Below, piece by piece: positions 24,907 to 33,323 of a stretch of DNA of 64,000 nucleotides (the stretch's first letter is position 1; each line of letters begins with the position of its first letter). Origin of the DNA: an uncultured Acidobacteriota bacterium (GTDB lineage: Bacteria; Acidobacteriota; Terriglobia; Bryobacterales; Bryobacteraceae). Both the position numbers and the translations under genes were made by a program. The notes below the pieces were generated by a model. It ran no database searches. It had not been told where the DNA came from and was given only the letters and a program-made list of their open reading frames with translations. Location: NCBI GenBank assembly GCA_902825945.1, contig CADECY010000036.1, forward strand, positions 1 through 64,000. Direction: 5' to 3'.

Positions 24907-26164
24907 TTCCGCTTCGCGCAGGAAGGGCGCCACGTCGTTTCAGATGGTGGTGCTCTTCGTGCCGGTTCTGCTCGCGTTCATGGGCTTCGCGGTCGACTAT
25001 GGCCGTTTGTACATGATCCGCGCCGAACTCCAAACCGCCGCGAACGCCGCCGCTCTCGCATCCGCGGCGCGGCTGGCGGGCTTTGACGCCGCGCTCGATC
25101 TCGCCTCCGAATCGGCGAATCTCGCGGTTGGGGAAGCGGGTGGATTCGCGAACAAGATCGATTATGGCGGACGCACCATCGGCGGCGGCGATACCCTAAC
25201 AAGCACGGTCGAGGAGCCGCAGTACTTCGAAACCGCGGGTGACGCGACGGGAACCAGCGACGGTTCCGCCGGCACCGGCACCGCTCCCGCGCGTCATGTT
25301 CGAATCACGCTCGCGGCCCAGGCTCCCACCGTCTTCTTCCGTTTTCTGCCGCTCGGACAGGAAGGCCGGGTCGATGTCCGCGTGAGTGCGGTTGCGGGCG
25401 CGAGCGCGCCGCTGTGCGTCGCCTGCGGAATCGAACCGATCGTCATCGCCGCGCCCGACGCCACCGAAACAACGGACTTCGGATTCGTCGCGGGTACCCG
25501 CTACACGCTCGGCTTCACCTGCAACGGTCAGCCTCAGCCCCAGCCGGTCGCTGGATCGGTGCAGCGCATCCCCTACCTGCTGTTGAACCGCTACGATCTG
25601 GACTCCGAGGTTCCGGAACAAACGCAGGGCTTTCGCATCGGACTGTCGGGCCTTCCCGGCAATGTCAGCGAATTGAAGAGTTGCGTGAACATCACTACTC
25701 CCGAAACGATCTGGGAAACCGCCGCTGCGGTCGCGTGCAATCAGAACAACGTTCCCGGTGTCGTGCGGGGATTCACCTGCGGTCTCGCGAATCGCTTCGA
25801 ATCGGGCGTCTACTCCGGCTGCGAAACCGTGCAGGACAGCGACGTCTGGTCACAGAGCGTGATTCCTGACAGCGATCTCACCGACACCGACGACTACCAG
25901 ACTACCTACGCGGGCAATACCCGCCGCGTGATCACCATCGCCATCGCTGAGACGCTGGCCGATCCCACCGCGATCACGATCCTCGGCTTCCGCCAATTCC
26001 TGTTGAATCCGGTGGCCAACACCACCAACATCAACCCGCTCGACAACAACGGGCGCTTCCTGGTCACCTACGTCGGCAGCCCCGTACCGCTCCGTGCAGG
26101 CCGTGTCTCCGGATGCCCCGCGCCAGTCGCCGTTGGTCCGGGAAAGGTGGTGCTGCACCAATGA
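24878..26164 (+). CDS. TadG/TadE-like pseudopilin, large
   Basis: A GTG at 24878 (RBS-like AGGGA upstream) gives 428 residues. The N-terminal part is basic (DIRSLKRNSSASRRKG) and is followed by ATSFQMVVLFVPVLLAFMGFAVDYGRLYMIRAELQTAANAAALASAARL, the TadE/TadG anchor and helix region. The remaining about 330 residues are unrecognised and contain Cys clusters such as CVACG and SVYSGCE. No VWFA domain is seen, so it is not a full TadG. A GTG at 24833 is possible but would consist of the Lys-rich overlap with cpaC. It should be a minor, periplasm-facing component of the pilus. Confidence 0.75.
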   Translation: MDIRSLKRNSSASRRKGATSFQMVVLFVPVLLAFMGFAVDYGRLYMIRAELQTAANAAALASAARLAGFDAALDLASESANLAVGEAGGFANKIDYGGRTIGGGDTLTSTVEEPQYFETAGDATGTSDGSAGTGTAPARHVRITLAAQAPTVFFRFLPLGQEGRVDVRVSAVAGASAPLCVACGIEPIVIAAPDATETTDFGFVAGTRYTLGFTCNGQPQPQPVAGSVQRIPYLLLNRYDLDSEVPEQTQGFRIGLSGLPGNVSELKSCVNITTPETIWETAAAVACNQNNVPGVVRGFTCGLANRFESGVYSGCETVQDSDVWSQSVIPDSDLTDTDDYQTTYAGNTRRVITIAIAETLADPTAITILGFRQFLLNPVANTTNINPLDNNGRFLVTYVGSPVPLRAGRVSGCPAPVAVGPGKVVLHQ

Positions 26165-26661
26165 GAATCCGCAATCGCCGTGCCACCGCGTTGATCGAGT
26201 CCGCGCTCTGGATTCCGATCCTGATGGGTCTGTTCGTCGGGATGGTGCAACTTGCGCGGGTCTCCTACACCTACTACACACTGCACAAGGTACTCTACAA
26301 TTTCGCGCGAACCGCGGGCACCACGCCCGGACTCAACTTCTGCGCCGACGATGGCACGCTCGACTCGATCAAGACATTCGCGCTTGCCGGTGTTCCTGGC
26401 GATGAAACGGCGACGATCCTGCCGAATCTGACCGCCGATCAGATCGAGATCCGTATCGAACGCGTGAATGCCGACAACGGCGCGCTCGACGAATGCGACT
26501 GCTCCTCCACCGGGTGCGACACAGCGAGCGGCGGTCAGCCGCCGGATTTCGTCGTCGCCTCGATTCCGGACGGCTATCCGGTCACCTTCACCTTCATCGG
26601 ACTCGCGCTCGAGCCGATTCCGCTGCGCGCCCAAGTCCGCGTGCCATTCGGAGGGAGCTAG
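26161..26661 (+). CDS. TadE-like minor pseudopilin 1
   Basis: ATGA overlap with the preceding gene. The 166 residues begin with MRIRNRRATALIESALWIPILMGLFVGMVQLARVSY, a short basic leader and hydrophobic anchor in the TadE pattern with Glu at position 12. The globular part carries CADDG and a CDCSSTGC cluster, so disulfides are likely. It should sit in the inner membrane and be exposed in the periplasm. Confidence 0.78.
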   Translation: MRIRNRRATALIESALWIPILMGLFVGMVQLARVSYTYYTLHKVLYNFARTAGTTPGLNFCADDGTLDSIKTFALAGVPGDETATILPNLTADQIEIRIERVNADNGALDECDCSSTGCDTASGGQPPDFVVASIPDGYPVTFTFIGLALEPIPLRAQVRVPFGGS

Positions 26662-26665
26662 AGCG

Positions 26666-27178
26666 ATGCGCAGAGCAACATTCCGGCGTTCGGGGCAGGC
26701 CCTGATCGAATACGCACTCGTCTGGTCTGCCATCTTCTTCCCGATTACAATGATGATCATCTTCACCGGGCAACTGTTGTGGGCCTGGCACGCGGTGACC
26801 GAGTGGACCAAGCAGGGAGCGCGCTATGCCGCCACCCACTGTTACCAGAACGCCGGCAACAACGTGGTCACATGGATGCGCGAGAATGTCCCGTTCACGC
26901 CCGACATGGGCCAGTTCCAGGGCGGCGGGGTCGATGTCGAGGTCACCTTCTACTCGCGCGACCCGGAGACCGGAACGCTCGGCGACTTCGCCTGTGACGG
27001 CGCCGAATGCAGCCGTGAGTGCGTGCCCGACGCCGTGCGCGTCAATGTGCCAAACTACGAATTCCGTGGCATTCAGAGCTACTTCGGTTTGCCCGCCGTC
27101 ACCATCCCGAACTTCTCGACCACGATCCCTATCGAAAGCGCCGGCTGCACGCCCGATTCCGAGGACTGCACGCAATAG
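26666..27178 (+). CDS. TadE-like minor pseudopilin 2
   Basis: The 170-residue protein starts MRRATFRRSGQALIEYALVWSAIFFPITMMIIF, the TadE anchor with a Glu-Tyr pair as in Flp pilins. The globular part has six Cys (HCYQN, FACDGAECSREC, GCTPDSEDC), again suggesting disulfides. It is the third TadE-type gene in succession and is separated from the previous one by 4 bases. It may act in pilus initiation or as a tip component, which is inference. Confidence 0.78.
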   Translation: MRRATFRRSGQALIEYALVWSAIFFPITMMIIFTGQLLWAWHAVTEWTKQGARYAATHCYQNAGNNVVTWMRENVPFTPDMGQFQGGGVDVEVTFYSRDPETGTLGDFACDGAECSRECVPDAVRVNVPNYEFRGIQSYFGLPAVTIPNFSTTIPIESAGCTPDSEDCTQ

Positions 27179-27195
27179 GCGGGAGCAACGAACGA

Positions 27196-28368
27196 ATGTC
27201 CACATCGATCCTAGTCGCCTCGAGCGACGAACACTTCCGGGAAATGGTTCGCGAGAACCTGCTCAACGTGCCGAACTCGCGGCTCGTCGCCGAGTATCCA
27301 GAAGTCGCATCCAACCTTTACATTCGCGTGTTGCAGGATCTCGAACGCCACCCCGACTGCGGCCTGATCATCGATCTCGCGAGCGACCCAGCGGAAAACC
27401 TCCGAGTCATGGAGAAGGTGAAGCAGGCAGCGCCGCATCTCTACATCATCGCGTCAAACTACTCGGCCGAAGGTGAACTGGTGATCGACGCGCTTCGGTC
27501 GGGCGCAAACGATTTCCTCACTCAGCCGATTCGCCGCCTCGACTTCCGCGACGCCATCGGACGTTTCGAGAAAGCTCCCAAGCACGCGGTCAGCACGCAG
27601 AGCCGTCTCGGCAAAGTGTTCACGTTCATTGGAACCAAGGGCGGAGTCGGCACCACCACGCTTGCCGTGAACTTCGCCTCGGTGCTGGCGCAACGCAAGT
27701 CCAACGCCGTGCTGCTCGATCTCGACTGGGTCGCCAACGACGCCTGCATGCAACTGGGCGTGCAGCCGCAGTACACGCTGCTCGAAGTGGGCGAGAATCT
27801 CGCGCGCATGGATCAGGCGTTGTTCGAGGGCTTCGTGGCGCGCGATTCGCTCGGCTTCTTCGTCGTTGGGCCGCCTGACTCTCTCGAAAACCAGGGCTAC
27901 TTCACCGAGCCCATGTTTCGCGACTTCGCCAACTTCCTCGTCGAAAAGTACGAGGCGGTGGTGATCGACGGTGGCCGCCGCATCAGCGATGAACTGGTGA
28001 TGAGCGCGATGCAGGTTTCGACCACCGTGTTCCTCGTGGTCACGCAGGAGTTCGCCTCGGTCCGCAATGCGCAGCGTTATCTCGCCTACCTGATGCGGAT
28101 GGGCTTCAATCAAGATCAGATCAAGATCGTCATCAATCGATACGACAAGAAGGCCAGCTCCGATTTCGCGAGCCTCGACCAGATTCAGCAGACCCTCAAT
28201 CAGCAGGTGTTCTACGGAATCCCGTCGTCGCCAGTCGTGGTCCGCGCGATCAACAGGGCGCGGCCGTTCGTCGGCAATCGAGAGGCGGCACCCGATCTCG
28301 ATCGCGCCTTCCGCTCGTTCGTCGATAAGGCCACCGGGGCCAAGAAGGCCGTCGGAGAGACCGCGTAA
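27196..28368 (+). CDS. cpaE: Tad pilus localisation ATPase CpaE (TadZ)
   Basis: The 390-residue protein has a response-regulator-like N-terminal domain (about 1 to 125; ILVASSDEHFREMVRENLLN, IDALRSGANDFLTQPI) and a ParA/MinD-type ATPase domain with a deviant Walker A (GTKGGVGTTTLAV, about 146 to 158) and LLDLDWVANDACM. CpaE/TadZ positions the pilus machinery at the membrane or pole. The receiver part lacks the usual acidic pocket (ASSDE, LIIDLASD), so phosphorylation is uncertain. The stop overlaps the cpaF start (TAATG). Confidence 0.9.
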   Translation: MSTSILVASSDEHFREMVRENLLNVPNSRLVAEYPEVASNLYIRVLQDLERHPDCGLIIDLASDPAENLRVMEKVKQAAPHLYIIASNYSAEGELVIDALRSGANDFLTQPIRRLDFRDAIGRFEKAPKHAVSTQSRLGKVFTFIGTKGGVGTTTLAVNFASVLAQRKSNAVLLDLDWVANDACMQLGVQPQYTLLEVGENLARMDQALFEGFVARDSLGFFVVGPPDSLENQGYFTEPMFRDFANFLVEKYEAVVIDGGRRISDELVMSAMQVSTTVFLVVTQEFASVRNAQRYLAYLMRMGFNQDQIKIVINRYDKKASSDFASLDQIQQTLNQQVFYGIPSSPVVVRAINRARPFVGNREAAPDLDRAFRSFVDKATGAKKAVGETA

Positions 28369-29687
28369 TGGGCGCAAGCCGGACCGTCGTCAAGCCCGGA
28401 GCCTCGGGAACCGACCGCTGGTTCGCGATCAAGACCCAGATCCACTCCCGTCTGTTGAATTCGCTCTCGCCCGATCAGTTGCGCGGCATCACGAAAGATG
28501 GCATGCGCGATCAGGTGGGAACCACCGTCGAGCGCCTGGTCAAGGAAGAGAACATTCCGATGACCGTCAACGAGCGCGAGCGCCTGATCGAAGAGGTGCT
28601 CGACGAGGTCTTTGGCCTCGGTCCGCTCGAGCCACTCATGAAGGATCCGACCATCAGCGACATTCTCGTCAATGGCTTCGAGAATGTCTACGTCGAGCGT
28701 GGCGGCCAGATGGTGGAGACGAACGTGCGCTTCAAGGACATCGCGCATGTCCGCCTGATCATCGACCGTATCGTATCGAACATTGGGCGCCGCATCGACG
28801 ACTCATCTCCGATCGTCGATGCGCGTCTCGGCGACGGTTCGCGTATGTGTGCCGTCATTCCACCGCTGAGTTTGATCGGTCCCGTGATGTCGATCCGCCG
28901 CTTCGGGCGCAAGCTGCTCACCACCGACGATCTGCTCAAGAACGAAACGCTCACCTCCGGCATGCTCGATTTCCTGAGCGGCTGCACCGAGGCTCGCTTG
29001 AACGTAGTCGTCTCGGGCGGGTCGGGTTCGGGCAAGACCACGATGCTCAATACGCTTTCGCGGTTCATCCCCGAGGAGCAACGCATCGTCACCATCGAAG
29101 ATACGGCCGAACTGCAACTCCAGCAATCGCACGTCGTGCGTCTCGAAACCCGCCCGGCGAATATCGAGGGCGCCGGAGCCATCACGCAGCGCGACCTCGT
29201 GATCAACGCGCTCCGCATGCGTCCCGATCGCATCATCATCGGCGAGTGCCGCGGCGGCGAAGCGTTCGACATGATGCAGGCGATGAATACGGGCCACGAC
29301 GGATCGATGACCACGGTCCACGCCAATTCCGCATTCGAAGCGTTTTCCCGTCTGGAAACGATGGTGATGATGGCGAGCCAGCACGTGCCCGATCACGTGA
29401 TCCGGCAGATGCTTGCCGCGGCCGTCAACATCGTCGTGCACATGCACCGTTTGAGCGATGGCTCGCGCAAGATCACGAGCATTTGCGAGGTCCGCGAGAC
29501 CGACGGCATGACCACCGACATCAAGGAAATCTTCACGCTCGACCGAGAGGGACTGAGCGCGAGCGGCAAGGTGAAGGGCCGGTTCCGCGCGACGGGCGAG
29601 GTTCCCAAGATCATGCATCGCCTCAAGGCGTGGGGCATTCACCTTTCGAACAGCATCTTCTCTGAACAACAGGTGCTCAAGGCCTAG
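28368..29687 (+). CDS. cpaF: Tad secretion ATPase CpaF (TadA)
   Basis: The 439-residue hexameric ATPase powers Flp pilus assembly. Visible are the N-terminal domain with GLGPLEPLMKDPTISDILVNG, the Walker A GGSGSGKTTMLNTL at about 217 to 230, the Asp box RIVTIEDTAELQL, Walker B RPDRIIIGECRGGEAFDMMQAMNTGHDGS, and the His box VHANSAFEA. It sits in the cytoplasm under the TadB/TadC platform. The coding order CpaE, CpaF, TadB, TadC with tiny gaps is the conventional one. Confidence 0.96.
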   Translation: MGASRTVVKPGASGTDRWFAIKTQIHSRLLNSLSPDQLRGITKDGMRDQVGTTVERLVKEENIPMTVNERERLIEEVLDEVFGLGPLEPLMKDPTISDILVNGFENVYVERGGQMVETNVRFKDIAHVRLIIDRIVSNIGRRIDDSSPIVDARLGDGSRMCAVIPPLSLIGPVMSIRRFGRKLLTTDDLLKNETLTSGMLDFLSGCTEARLNVVVSGGSGSGKTTMLNTLSRFIPEEQRIVTIEDTAELQLQQSHVVRLETRPANIEGAGAITQRDLVINALRMRPDRIIIGECRGGEAFDMMQAMNTGHDGSMTTVHANSAFEAFSRLETMVMMASQHVPDHVIRQMLAAAVNIVVHMHRLSDGSRKITSICEVRETDGMTTDIKEIFTLDREGLSASGKVKGRFRATGEVPKIMHRLKAWGIHLSNSIFSEQQVLKA

Positions 29688-29690
29688 GGC

Positions 29691-30674
29691 ATGGGATTCT
29701 TCATCGTCGCCGGCGTCATTTTCACCGTGGCTTTCTGGATTGCCGCGCACTATGTGTTCGGCGTTCCGGAGCAGCAGGCAGAGCAGGCGATCGCGTCGCG
29801 TCTCCGTGAACTTCGTGCGCGTAGCGGTTCCCGCGGTTCCAGCGGTGGCGATCGACGTGCGGACCTCATGCGCGCCGAGCAGAAAGGCACCTTCGCCATC
29901 TTCTCGGACTTCGTCGCCTGGGTCGGCGTGCTTCGCCGGTTGCAGGAGACGATCGATCAGGCCAATCTGAAATACCGCGCCGTCGATGTGTTCGTGCTGT
30001 GCGTGATGATCGGAGCCGGTGTATTCATGCTGCTCGGCCTGTTCGGCATGGACAACATGATCCTGCGCGCGCTCTTCGCTTTCGGTGTCGGGCTCATTCC
30101 CGTCATGCTGATCCAGCGGCTTCGCAATCGCCGTCTTGCCAAGTTCGAGGAGCTATTCCCCGACGCGATCGATCTGTTCAACCGGTCGATGAAGGCCGGC
30201 CACACGATCCACAGTGGACTCGAAACTATCGCCTCGGAATCGCTCGACCCGGTGAAGATGGAGTTCCGCAAAGTGACCGAAGAACTCGGCCTGGGCTCCC
30301 AAATCGATCAGGCACTGCTCAACCTCGGCAAGCGAATCCCGCTCATCGATCTGAAGTTCTTCATCACGGGTCTCATTCTGCAACGCCAAACCGGCGCGAA
30401 CATGGTCGAAGTGCTCGAGAACATGTCGCTGCTGGTGCGCGAACGTCTCAACATGGCGGCGAAGATGAAAGCGCACACCGCGCAGCAGCGCATGTCGGCT
30501 GGACTGCTCTGCGCGCTGCCGGTCGTCGTCGGCATCGGATTCTGGATCGTGAAGCCCGAGTACATCCAACTGCTCTACACCGACGAGACGGGCAGCAAGT
30601 TTCTCACTTATGCGATCGTTTCGGAAATCATCGGGATTCTGGTGATCCGCAAGCTCGCCAATCCGAAGTTCTAA
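29691..30674 (+). CDS. tadB: Tad inner-membrane platform protein TadB
   Basis: 327 residues with an N-terminal helix (MGFFIVAGVIFTVAFWIAAHYVF), a central pair of helices (VFVLCVMIGAGVFMLLGLFG and ILRALFAFGVGLIPVMLI) and a T2SSF domain (FPDAIDLFNRSMKAGHTIHSGLETI to about residue 285), ending with two helices. TadB forms the platform that transmits CpaF motion to the pilin. It starts 3 bases after cpaF. Confidence 0.93.
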   Translation: MGFFIVAGVIFTVAFWIAAHYVFGVPEQQAEQAIASRLRELRARSGSRGSSGGDRRADLMRAEQKGTFAIFSDFVAWVGVLRRLQETIDQANLKYRAVDVFVLCVMIGAGVFMLLGLFGMDNMILRALFAFGVGLIPVMLIQRLRNRRLAKFEELFPDAIDLFNRSMKAGHTIHSGLETIASESLDPVKMEFRKVTEELGLGSQIDQALLNLGKRIPLIDLKFFITGLILQRQTGANMVEVLENMSLLVRERLNMAAKMKAHTAQQRMSAGLLCALPVVVGIGFWIVKPEYIQLLYTDETGSKFLTYAIVSEIIGILVIRKLANPKF

Positions 30675-30678
30675 CACC

Positions 30679-31623
30679 ATGGTCATTACGGCGGCGCTCT
30701 TCTTCATCCTGGCCTTCGCGACGATTGTCGCGATTGTCTGGTCCGGCTATCACGTCTTCGCCGACCAGGAGAATCCGCTCGAGGATCGCCTGATGGAACT
30801 GCAATCGGTGGCTGTCGCCTCGGGCGAACCGCGCCGCGTAATCCGCCGCCGCGCCGGTGGCGGCTTGCTGAACAGCCTCCTGTATCTGATCAGCATCGCG
30901 CCGGGCGGGGAAGAATGGCTCCGCGACAACGAACGCGAACTCCGTGCGGCGGGTGTCCGCCGTCAGGAGATGATCGCACTCTATAGCGTCGGCCACGCGC
31001 TCTTCTTCCTCGCGCTCATGAGCCTGATGCTCTACCTGCAGTGGGAGAATCCCTTTTCGTCGAAACTCGGCGGACTCGCCGCCGCGTTCATCCTCGGCTG
31101 GCTCCTCCCGAAACAAATCCTCTACCGTCTGGTGAAGCGCTACAAGGCCCGCCTGCACGAGGCCTTGCCCGATACGATCGACATGCTCGGCATCGTCCTC
31201 GGCACCGGACTCGCGCTCGATCAAGCCCTCCTGCGCGTGAGCGAGGAAATGCAGCACATCTACCCGGAACTCGCGAGCGAATTCTACACGGTCGTCATGC
31301 AGGTCAAGGCCGGGCAGGAGCGCTCGAAGGCCTTCAACCAACTCGTCCGCCGCACCGGGATCGAAGACATCAAGTCGCTTTCAGCGATGATCGTCCAGAG
31401 CGAGAAGTTCGGCACGAGCCTCTCGCAGGCGCTCAAGGTCTACGCGGAATCGCTCCGCACGCGCCGCCGCCTTCGGGCTGAAGCCGCGATCGGCAAGGCC
31501 GGCATCAAGATGCTCTTCCCGATCGTGCTGTTCATCCTGCCCGCATTGTTCGTGATTACGCTCGTCCCCGGATTGCTGACCACGCTGCGAGATCTTCGCG
31601 GCGGCATCGGCGGCGGACGATAG
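30679..31623 (+). CDS. tadC: Tad inner-membrane platform protein TadC
   Basis: 314 residues, the partner of TadB: N-terminal helix (AALFFILAFATIVAIVW), inner helices (LYSVGHALFFLALMSLMLYLQW), a T2SSF domain with LPDTIDMLGIVLGTGLALDQALLRVSEE and AMIVQSEKFGTSLSQALKVYAESLRTRRRLRAE, and a C-terminal hydrophobic segment. It begins 4 bases after tadB and is the last gene of the locus. A gap of 107 bases to the next gene probably contains the end of the transcript. Confidence 0.93.
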   Translation: MVITAALFFILAFATIVAIVWSGYHVFADQENPLEDRLMELQSVAVASGEPRRVIRRRAGGGLLNSLLYLISIAPGGEEWLRDNERELRAAGVRRQEMIALYSVGHALFFLALMSLMLYLQWENPFSSKLGGLAAAFILGWLLPKQILYRLVKRYKARLHEALPDTIDMLGIVLGTGLALDQALLRVSEEMQHIYPELASEFYTVVMQVKAGQERSKAFNQLVRRTGIEDIKSLSAMIVQSEKFGTSLSQALKVYAESLRTRRRLRAEAAIGKAGIKMLFPIVLFILPALFVITLVPGLLTTLRDLRGGIGGGR

Positions 31624-31730
31624 GTGAAGTAGACGAAGGCACTGCGGCGCCTCCTGAGCAAGGTGGGGGTGGGCCGGGTGCTTGATGGACTGCCCCGGAT
31701 GAGAGCGCGTGTTATCATCGCGGAAAGCTC

Positions 31731-32483
31731 ATGGCCACTTCGACCATCCCGGTGAAGAACGCCGTGCCCGCCGCTCCGGGGGTTCCCCGGCACTCCGCGA
31801 TGGTTCGAGTGACACACTGGCTCACGGCTCTGTGCGTATTCGCGCTGTTGCTGAGCGGAGTCGAGATCATCATTTCGCACCCGCGCTTCTACTGGGGCGA
31901 AACCGGGAATGTGATGACGCCATCGCTCTTCGATATTCCGATCCCCGCGTCGCGGCCGTGGGTCGACACCGGCTACGGCTACGTGCTTCCGGATCAGAAC
32001 GGCTGGAGCCGGAACCTCCACTTTCAATCAGCCTGGGTCGTCATCGTCACCGGCCTCGTGTATTTGATCACGAGCCTGCGGCGCCGCCACCTGCGTGACA
32101 ATCTGCTGCCAGAGCGCGGCGGCATGGATTGGCGCGCGCTTACCAAGGAGATCACCGATCATCTGCGGCGGCTCCCGCAAGAGGCGGATGCCCACTCTTA
32201 CAATACCGTGCAACGCCTGACGTATCTGGCCGTCATCCTGCTTCTATTCCCCCTGGCGATTTGGACTGGACTCGCGATGTCTCCCGCGCTGGTGTCGGTG
32301 TTCCCGTTCCTCGTGGAACTGCCGGGCGGATTCCAGTCCGCGCGTACGATTCACTTCTTCGTGTCCCTGCTGCTGGTCCTGTTTCTGGTGGTGCATGTGG
32401 TGATGGTTTGCCGAGCCGGCTTTCGGACCCGGATCACCGCCATGATCACGGGCCGGGTCCCCGCCCGAAAGAAGAATCCATGA
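31731..32483 (+). CDS. Cytochrome b (hydrogenase/thiosulfate reductase type)
   Basis: A 250-residue membrane protein with about four or five helices and paired histidines suited to haem: MVRVTHWLTALCVFALLLSG near the N-terminus, HFQSAWVVIVTGLVYLI, and RTIHFFVSLLLVLFLVVHVVMVCR near the C-terminus. It matches the cytochrome b561/Ni-Fe hydrogenase b subunit group and probably passes electrons between quinone and the next protein. A TATCAT hexamer lies 12 bases before the start. The molybdopterin oxidoreductase gene overlaps its stop (ATGA), so the two form one module. Confidence 0.85.
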   Translation: MATSTIPVKNAVPAAPGVPRHSAMVRVTHWLTALCVFALLLSGVEIIISHPRFYWGETGNVMTPSLFDIPIPASRPWVDTGYGYVLPDQNGWSRNLHFQSAWVVIVTGLVYLITSLRRRHLRDNLLPERGGMDWRALTKEITDHLRRLPQEADAHSYNTVQRLTYLAVILLLFPLAIWTGLAMSPALVSVFPFLVELPGGFQSARTIHFFVSLLLVLFLVVHVVMVCRAGFRTRITAMITGRVPARKKNP

Positions 32484-33217
32484 GCGAATGGTCCCGCCGG
32501 AGGTTGATCACTACCGGACTCGCGGGTACGGCCAGCGTCTCGGGCTTGGCAGTGGCTGCGCACTTGGCGAATCAGTATGGCTTGGTCCCGCCCGACTCCA
32601 GCGGAATCTACGGCCCGGGGACCACGCTGACGTACGCCTCGCAGCGGATGTTGACGCGTCATTCGCTGGCACGTGAGTTCTCGCCGGGCGAAATCTCGAA
32701 GGCTCCGTTCGCCAAACTGCGGCCTTTCAAGAGCGGCGAGTTCGACCGCTTGCGCGCTGGAGGATTCGCGGACTGGCGAGTCCAAGTGGAGGGAATGGTC
32801 GCGCGCCCGTCCGCGATTCGGCTCGGTGAGTTGAAGAGCCTTCCTTCGCGCACACAAGTCACGCAGTTGGCCTGCGAGGAGGGCTGGTCGTTCATCGCCG
32901 AGTGGACAGGCGTGCAGTTATCGCGGGTGTTGAGCCTCGTGGAGGCAGTTCCGGGGGCGCGCTACGTCGTCTACTATTCGTTGCAGCCGAACTGGTGGCA
33001 CAGCATCGACATGGCCGATGCGATGCATCCGCAGACGCTGCTCGTCCATGGGATGAACGGGGGAGAGCTTCCGTTCGGACACGGTGGTCCACTGCGGCTG
33101 TCCATCCCCCGGCAACTCGGCTACAAGAGTGTTAAGTTCGTCACGCGCATGGTCGTCACCGATAGTCTGGAGCGGTTCCGCAAGGGTGGCAACTACTCGT
33201 GGTACGCGGGGATCTGA
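32480..33217 (+). CDS. Sulfite-oxidase-fold molybdopterin oxidoreductase, Tat-exported
   Basis: The 245-residue protein starts MSEWSRRRLITTGLAGTASVSG, a Tat-like signal. The Mo-cofactor core has the ligand Cys in VTQLACEEGW (about residue 132), followed by SIDMADAMHPQTLLVHGMNG and GGPLRLSIPRQLGYKSVKF. It resembles the catalytic subunit of YedY/MsrP-like enzymes, which reduce oxidised methionine or similar S/N-oxides, but here the partner is a b-type cytochrome encoded just upstream. Substrate and direction (oxidase or reductase) cannot be read. Confidence 0.85.
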   Translation: MSEWSRRRLITTGLAGTASVSGLAVAAHLANQYGLVPPDSSGIYGPGTTLTYASQRMLTRHSLAREFSPGEISKAPFAKLRPFKSGEFDRLRAGGFADWRVQVEGMVARPSAIRLGELKSLPSRTQVTQLACEEGWSFIAEWTGVQLSRVLSLVEAVPGARYVVYYSLQPNWWHSIDMADAMHPQTLLVHGMNGGELPFGHGGPLRLSIPRQLGYKSVKFVTRMVVTDSLERFRKGGNYSWYAGI

Positions 33218-33323
33218 CATACGCGCGGCCCGGATTGCTCGACCAGTTTCCGGAATAGCTCTTTTGCGGGTACCGGCGTTTTCCGGTGAGAATGTTCGGT
33301 TCGGATTCGCACTATTTGGATAG

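Noticed and set aside
23497-24933. A 478-codon frame opposite the secretin gene
   Set aside because: Antisense to cpaC with His/Arg/Gly-rich composition and no recognisable family.
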